Source: Pseudonocardiaceae bacterium (lineage in GTDB: Bacteria; Actinomycetota; Actinomycetes; Mycobacteriales; Pseudonocardiaceae). Taken from it: a stretch of 11,840 nt of DNA. The DNA is taken from assembly GCA_025937115.1 (NCBI GenBank), contig JAICSB010000053.1, forward strand, positions 1 to 11,840, in the 5' to 3' direction. Made by a program: the position numbers and the translations under genes. This document shows, one piece after another, positions 8,364-11,840 of this stretch; within the stretch, counting starts at the first letter, position 1; the number at the start of each line of letters is the position of its first letter. The notes beneath the pieces are model-generated. The model was not told the origin of the DNA. It did no database searches and was given only the letters and a program-made list of their open reading frames with translations.

Positions 8364-8399
8364 GACACCAGTTAAGCGGACGGGGATCGAAGACACCAG
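8364..8399. repeat. 8-bp direct repeat in the norB leader
   Basis: The octamer CTGGTGTC (minus strand; GACACCAG on plus) occurs at 8364-8371 and again at 8392-8399. The starts are 28 nt apart, in the 121-nt gap between the 55-aa gene and norB. Two identical sites at nearly three helical turns could be an operator for a transcription factor controlling norB. I see no classical NsrR, FNR-type or DosR-type site here. Confidence 0.3.
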
Positions 8400-8452
8400 A
8401 TGCCGCAGTCCGCCTGCTCAACGAAAGGGGCCCTCGCGCCCGCCGACTACTC

Positions 8453-8620
8453 TCAGCGCATCACCTGGCTGGTCATCCACCCAGTCGTCCACGAGCCGAA
8501 CCGCGCAGGCAACTGTTCGGCCAGCCGTTCGGCGAAGGTCCGAAGGTCGTATCGGCGCCGGTTCGTCGGATGCCGATGACGGTGTATCTCCGCGCTCGTG
8601 TGCCCCTGGTGACACAGCAT
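8453..8620 (-). CDS. 55-aa protein, unknown, coupled to the upstream gene
   Basis: The ATG at 8620-8618 follows directly on the TGA (8623-8621) of the upstream gene (TGAATG). This arrangement is typical of termination-reinitiation and is the main reason for calling it. The product begins MLCHQGHTSAEIHRHRHP, a His/Arg-rich stretch, then YDLRTFAERLAEQLP, which forms an amphipathic helix, and ends SWTTGWMTSQVMR. About four-fifths of codons end in G or C. No family is recognised. The N-terminal C3-H4...H7...H13-x-H15-x-H17 cluster could bind metal. It lies upstream of norB in the same direction, with a 121-nt gap. Confidence 0.55.
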   Translation of the reverse strand: MLCHQGHTSAEIHRHRHPTNRRRYDLRTFAERLAEQLPARFGSWTTGWMTSQVMR

Positions 8621-9004
8621 TCACGATAGCTGCGTCGACTTCTCCGGCAACGTGGTGGAAATGGATGTCGATGAGCTCTCGGCTATCGGCTGATCGCCGC
8701 GCTGGGTAGGGACGCCGGCGCCGGACCCCGGGGTGGTGATCCGGGCGTTCGCCTCGACACGGAACGTTTCAATAAGCACGGCGATGACACGCGATGCCTC
8801 GTGCAGCGCCACGTGGGTGTGATAGGCGTGCATGGTGGCCGGTAACGGGCTGTCCTGGGGGCCAGCGACTCGCCACCTTTCGAAGCAGTGTCGAGCCACC
8901 TTCAGCGCAAGTTCGGCGTCGTGCCACTGCAGATTCGCGGCAATCACGCGTGTCCTGCCGTCACTCTGGGTCGGGTGTTGCCGCATCGAATTGTCCTGGT
9001 CCAT
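8621..9004 (-). CDS. 127-aa protein, unknown, first gene of the nor run
   Basis: The ATG at 9004-9002 is preceded by AGGAGG (9020-9015), a perfect anti-rRNA match with a 10-nt spacer. The 127-aa product contains two predicted amphipathic helices, about 24-46 (ANLQWHDAELALKVARHCFER) and about 65-85 (HVALHEASRVIAVLIETF), and then a Ser/Thr/Pro/Gly-rich tail that looks disordered. There is no signal peptide or membrane segment, so it is probably cytosolic. No family is recognised. The same frame is open upstream for another 495 nt, to a TTG at 9499, so a longer protein with a Pro-rich N-terminal extension cannot be ruled out. It is tightly coupled to the 55-aa gene that follows. Confidence 0.6.
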   Translation of the reverse strand: MDQDNSMRQHPTQSDGRTRVIAANLQWHDAELALKVARHCFERWRVAGPQDSPLPATMHAYHTHVALHEASRVIAVLIETFRVEANARITTPGSGAGVPTQRGDQPIAESSSTSISTTLPEKSTQLS

Positions 9005-9014
9005 ACCGGTAACC

Positions 9015-9020
9015 CCTCCT
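9015..9020 (-). promoter_or_regulatory. ribosome binding site AGGAGG of the 127-aa gene
   Basis: CCTCCT on the plus strand reads AGGAGG on the minus strand, 10 nt before the ATG at 9004. It is the most perfect SD sequence seen on this strand and the main argument for a short rather than N-extended protein. Confidence 0.6.
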
Positions 9021-9457
9021 GCGCGACGGCTCTGAGGTTGGATGTCGGTGAGCTCGGCGCGGACGTGTGGCAATAGCACCACTCGCTGCCGGGTGACTGG
9101 TGGCGGTCCGGTCGCCGGCTGCGACGCGCGCAGGATCTGCGGCCGCTCCAGCGGAGACGGTGGTGCGATCAGCGCGGGCGGTGGGGCGCGGTGCCTGGCG
9201 ACGACTCTGTGGTGGCAGTGCTCGCGGGAATCTCGGGTGGCGGTGGGTGCCGTCTCGACCGACTGAAGGATAGGCGGTGGCGCCACCGATGCCCCCCTGC
9301 CAAGGGCAGCGCCACCGCCAGGACCGGCCGCTGTGCTCGTCCCCCGAACCCCCGCTTCGAGTTTCGGCCGCCGGCCGTTGATTCCGGTCGGGCCGTCGCC
9401 GACCGGAGCTTGGGTAGGCCAACCCACGAGTATCCGCCACACTCGGGGCCAGCTTGC

Positions 9458-9494
9458 TGACGTCAAGGGGTCACTCGCGCGATGTGCGACGTCA
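9458..9494. repeat. paired GACGTCA sites, possible operator
   Basis: The perfect palindrome TGACGTCA at 9458-9465 is followed by a second GACGTCA at 9488-9494, with equivalent bases 29 nt apart. They sit near the upstream end of the minus-strand nor run and just before a plus-strand -10-like GATAAT (9504-9509). Paired palindromes at this spacing suggest cooperative binding by a dimeric regulator. The regulator is unknown. Confidence 0.35.
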
Positions 9495-9499
9495 GACAA

Positions 9500-10036
9500 T
9501 CGCGATAATCCTGCAAGATGGATGACAACCCCCGGACGGAAGGTGCTCAGCGCGATTCACCGAGCTCGCATAACGCCAGGGTCCAGAGCGTGTGCCACGG
9601 ATCGTAGCCGGATTTGCCGGTGTAGTAAACCCTTTGACCGATTAGGAACCCTGGGGAGCCGGAACAGACTGTCACGCTTCGTCACCCAAGAGTAAGCCGC
9701 TTCGCACTGATTCGCGTCTCCCCGCGCCTGGGCGTGGCTTGGTTGAGGCTGCCCCGGCTGGGCGAATCGGCAAAACCAATGAGGTCCCGGCCGGCCGTCG
9801 GTTGAGTTATCTCCCGCGCGAGAGCCTGCTTGGCCGCGCGCCATCGCGGGGTAACGCCGCAGTACCGTTGGAGATCAACCAAGCACTGGCGGAGGACCGA
9901 TGCGCTCCAGATGTCCCGAGCTTCACAACAGAGTTGTCAGCGGCCGGCCCAACGACCCTGGTGTGGAGTTCGGGAGCCGGGGAGCAGACGAGCCAGCAGA
10001 TGGGGTCGGAGTACCAGTAGCGGTCGGCGTATCGAC
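9500..10036. other. gene-poor region upstream of menE
   Basis: Stops are frequent in most frames and codon-position G/C bias is weak, unlike the flanking genes. The stretch holds a GATAAT -10-like hexamer at 9504-9509 with an ATG 8 nt further on (29-codon reading frame, 9518-9607). It also has a minus-strand frame at 9882-9682 that encodes residues such as RYCGVTPRWRAAKQALAREI, and a plus-strand frame of 52 codons from ATG 9900 behind GGAGG that overlaps the menE start. None is convincing as a gene. It presumably includes the menE promoter. Confidence 0.4.
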
Positions 10037-10041
10037 AGAGG
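10037..10041 (+). promoter_or_regulatory. ribosome binding site of menE (AGAGG)
   Basis: AGAGG is 7 nt before the GTG at 10049 and supports that start. The frame is open further upstream, but that part encodes Arg/Ser/Gln-rich sequence with no family resemblance. Confidence 0.6.
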
Positions 10042-10048
10042 TGCCGCA

Positions 10049-11179
10049 GTGCGGGTGATTCACTGTGACGGGTCCCCCGAGGCGGGCTGGGAGCTGGACG
10101 CCGCGCTTCGCGCCATGCTGGCGGGAGGCGAGGCAGTGGCTCCGGTGGGGCCGGAGCAGGCGATCCCGCCCCGCGACCCGGGCCCGGGCCAGGCGGTGCT
10201 GGGCACCTCAGGCTCCACCGGGGGGCACAAATGGGTGCAGCTCAGTGCCGCTGCGCTGGGCGCCTCCGCTGAGGCCACCCATGCGCGACTCGGGGGCCCG
10301 GGCCGGTGGTTGCTGGCGCTGCCCGCCCAGCACGTCGCCGGAGTGCAAGTGCTGGTTCGTGCGGCGCTCGCGGCCAACCGGGCTGAACTACTCGACCTAC
10401 GCGGCGGGTTCGACCCAGCCCGGTTCAGCGCTGCAGCGCACCGGCTGACCAGCACGGCTGGGCGGTGCTACACGGCGTTGGTTCCCACTCAGCTGGTCCG
10501 GCTGCTGGACACCGATCCCGGCTGCCTCGCTGGATTCGACGCCGTGTTGCTCGGCGGCGCAGTCACCCCGGAGCGGCCACTGCACCGGGCTCGGGCAGCC
10601 GGAGTGCGGGTGGTGACGACCTACGGCATGACCGAGACCGCCGGCGGTTGCGTCTACGACGGATGGCCGCTGGAGGGCGTCAAAATCCGGCTGGACCAGG
10701 ACGATAGCGGGAACATCGAGCTGGCGGGTCCGATGCTGGCCACCGGATACCTCGATGCTCCCGAGCAGACCGCGGTGGCGTTCCGGGATGGGTGGTTCCA
10801 GACCTCCGACCTCGGCCGGTGCGACGGTCAGGGCCGGCTGCAGGTGCTCGGGCGAGCCGACGACGTGATCATCACCGGTGGTCTCAACGTGGCTCCAGCT
10901 GAGGTGGAGGCCGTTCTCACCGGTCTGCACGGCGTCGCCGCCGCCTGCGTCGTCGGCCTGCCCGACCCGGACTGGGGCGAGCGGGTCACCGCTGTGATAA
11001 TACCCGCCGATCCTGGCCGGCCTCCGGAGCCCGGTGCGCTGCGGCTAGCCGCCTGCCGGCTGCTGACCGAGGCACAGGTGCCCAAGGAGATCGTCCTGCT
11101 CGATGCGCTACCGCTACATGGCGTCGGCAAGCCGGACCGCAGGGCCGTCCGGACCATGCTCGTTGCCCGGAACCGCTGA
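10049..11179 (+). CDS. menE: o-succinylbenzoate-CoA ligase (menaquinone synthesis)
   Basis: MenE activates o-succinylbenzoate with ATP and CoA to OSB-CoA, the substrate of MenB in menaquinone synthesis. The 376-aa protein belongs to the ANL adenylate-forming family, in the short actinobacterial form. Core motifs are the P-loop GTSGSTGGHKWVQLS at 52-66, ALPAQHVAGVQ at 90-100, TTYGMTETAGG at 190-200 (A5), the Asp of QTSDLGR at 251-257 (A7), LGRADDVIITGG at 267-278 (hinge, A8) and the catalytic lysine in GVGKPDRRAV at 358-367 (A10, Lys361). GTG 10049 is chosen because of AGAGG 7 nt upstream. The gene stands alone on the plus strand. Its product pathway supplies the menaquinol that qNOR would use. 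A different acyl-CoA ligase specificity is possible but less likely, given the short length and the motif set. Confidence 0.9.
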   Translation: MRVIHCDGSPEAGWELDAALRAMLAGGEAVAPVGPEQAIPPRDPGPGQAVLGTSGSTGGHKWVQLSAAALGASAEATHARLGGPGRWLLALPAQHVAGVQVLVRAALAANRAELLDLRGGFDPARFSAAAHRLTSTAGRCYTALVPTQLVRLLDTDPGCLAGFDAVLLGGAVTPERPLHRARAAGVRVVTTYGMTETAGGCVYDGWPLEGVKIRLDQDDSGNIELAGPMLATGYLDAPEQTAVAFRDGWFQTSDLGRCDGQGRLQVLGRADDVIITGGLNVAPAEVEAVLTGLHGVAAACVVGLPDPDWGERVTAVIIPADPGRPPEPGALRLAACRLLTEAQVPKEIVLLDALPLHGVGKPDRRAVRTMLVARNR

Positions 11180-11320
11180 CCGCTTTTCGCCCACGTTAAG
11201 TACATGTTCACCCACTCCGGGTATGGACGCGCGCCCGTAACCGGCGTTCTGTGTTACCTACCGTCCCAACAATCACATCAGCCACAGTGGAAACAGCTGG
11301 CCCGACAGTCAGGAGCACCC
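11180..11320. promoter_or_regulatory. leader/promoter region between menE and the secreted-protein gene
   Basis: This 141-nt spacer contains an inverted repeat GTAAC-N11-GTTAC (11237-11241 and 11253-11257) and a small palindrome CCAC-A-GTGG (11282-11290), about 30 nt before the next start. AGGAG at 11311-11315, 5 nt before GTG 11321, is the ribosome site. No U-tailed terminator for menE is seen. Confidence 0.4.
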
Positions 11321-11840
11321 GTGGCGCCGCCTGCTCGACGCTGCCGCCGTGCGCGCAACACGGTCCGGCTTGCCGCCTCGGCCGTCGTCGCGGTGCTCGC
11401 ACTTGTCTGCGGGTTGAGTTTCCCGGCTCTGGCCCAAGACCGGATCACGACCTGGTCTGCCCGCCTCGCCCCGGACTGGGATGACACGAACGTGCGCTTC
11501 GACGCCGACGGCCTGCACCTCGACTCCCACCCCGGCGGACCGGCGAGCATCAGATCCGGCCGGCCCGAGGGCGTGCTCGTCACCGCGGTGCAACCGCTGG
11601 CCGAGCTCAGCAGTCAGGTAGCGACGGAGCTCGTCGCCGATCAACCAGATGGCTCGACCGTCGCGGTGGACGTCCGGGGAATTCGCGGCGACGGATCGTG
11701 GACCGAATGGGTGGCGACCGGCTCGAAGGCACCCGCACGGCTGGGCGCCGCGGTGACCGGCGTGCAGACCCGGATCGTGCTGCGCGCCGGCCCGGGTGGG
11801 GCAAGCCCACTGGTGCGATCACTGCGGCTGACCGCACAAC
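11321..11840 (+). CDS. secreted protein, N-terminal part (runs off the window)
   Basis: From GTG 11321 (AGGAG 5 nt upstream) the frame is open for 173 codons to the window end. The N-terminus is a classic Sec signal peptide: a basic region (RRCRRARNTVR), a hydrophobic core (about 17-33, LAASAVVAVLALVCGL) and a cleavage motif ALA-Q at 36-39. The mature part is rich in beta-strand-like stretches with the pattern VAVDVRGIRGDGSWTEWV...GAAVTGVQTRIVLRA. This resembles the N-terminal region of actinobacterial secreted PGRP/N-acetylmuramoyl-L-alanine amidase-type cell-wall proteins, but the catalytic domain would lie beyond the window, so that is a guess. Cys30 is not in a lipobox. The gene is downstream of menE in the same direction but probably has its own promoter. 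Confidence 0.8.
   Translation, partial: MAPPARRCRRARNTVRLAASAVVAVLALVCGLSFPALAQDRITTWSARLAPDWDDTNVRFDADGLHLDSHPGGPASIRSGRPEGVLVTAVQPLAELSSQVATELVADQPDGSTVAVDVRGIRGDGSWTEWVATGSKAPARLGAAVTGVQTRIVLRAGPGGASPLVRSLRLTAQ

Larger units (their letters stand above)
9005..9499. other. GC-rich stretch with an open minus-strand frame, status unclear
   Basis: The minus-strand frame of the 127-aa gene continues open to TTG 9499. It would encode Pro/Ala/Arg-rich sequence such as APPPALIAPPSPLERPQ and then RVVLLPHVRAELTDIQP just before the chosen start. Of the three minus frames it has the highest G/C at third positions over 9010-9266. The plus-strand mirror frame from 9042 looks equally good by that measure, so composition does not decide the matter. 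No domain is recognised in any frame. Confidence 0.3.

Noticed and set aside
9682..9882. Minus-strand frame with RYCGVTPRWRAAKQALAREI, considered as a mobile-element remnant
   Set aside because: It has no recognisable transposase or integrase motif, only a TTG start and no SD. Codon bias is weak.
9830..10048. In-frame N-terminal extension of MenE
   Set aside because: It encodes Arg/Ser/Gln-rich residues unlike any ANL enzyme. GTG 10049 has its own SD, and the protein from there has the family's natural beginning.
9900..10058. 52-codon plus-strand frame behind GGAGG that overlaps the menE start
   Set aside because: Rare codons (AGA, GTA) and low-complexity Gly/Val/Pro/Glu composition. The SD spacing is short, and it is better seen as leader sequence.
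11402..11420. Cys30 in the secreted protein as a lipoprotein lipobox
   Set aside because: The preceding residues are ALV rather than L-(A/S)-(G/A), and a standard ALA-Q signal peptidase I site lies 8 residues on.
1..11840. CRISPR arrays, rRNA, tRNA, insertion sequences
   Set aside because: No regularly spaced repeats, conserved RNA cores, or terminal-repeat-flanked transposase genes were seen on either strand.

Overview
The window comes from a high-GC actinobacterium. Strong G/C preference at third codon positions, frequent GTG starts behind good Shine-Dalgarno (SD) sites, and the family types present (SHOCT membrane peptide, short AckA, actinobacterial MenE) suggest a member of the Pseudonocardiales. 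This placement is an inference from style, not from a marker gene.

Layout. (1) 1-351, plus strand: the tail of an unidentified gene, then a small SHOCT-domain membrane protein. (2) 375-3866, minus strand: a two-gene operon, phosphoketolase (xfp) then acetate kinase (ackA), 3 nt apart. It converts xylulose-5-P/fructose-6-P through acetyl-phosphate to acetate plus ATP. (3) 4082-4367, minus: the first ~30-40 residues of a pyridoxamine-5'-phosphate-oxidase-like (PNPOx) protein, cut off and overlapping out of frame with a 55-aa Cys/His-rich reading frame. This looks like a broken or chimeric gene. (4) 4574-9004, minus: a compact run of five genes: a 127-aa unknown protein, a 55-aa unknown protein (TGAATG junction), a quinol-dependent nitric oxide reductase (norB/qNOR), a 215-aa membrane protein with a C-x26-CxxC-x5-C segment, and an SPFH/stomatin protein. 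The last two junctions are ATGA overlaps. The norB frame is interrupted once, at a TTT-C site near codon 125, while all catalytic histidines and glutamates are intact. (5) 9500-10036: a gene-poor stretch. (6) 10049-11179, plus: menE (o-succinylbenzoate-CoA ligase). (7) 11321 to the window end, plus: the start of a secreted protein with a clear signal peptide.

How the genes fit together. qNOR takes electrons from (mena)quinol to reduce NO to N2O, and menE is a step in menaquinone synthesis. Phosphoketolase/acetate kinase gives ATP without respiration, and PNPOx-like proteins are common in actinobacterial hypoxia/NO-stress gene sets. The block from 375 to 9004 reads as a low-oxygen or NO-stress island (inference).

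The most novel element is the norB / Cys-motif membrane protein / SPFH cassette with its two small upstream genes. The most checkable anomaly is the single-base frame break in norB.
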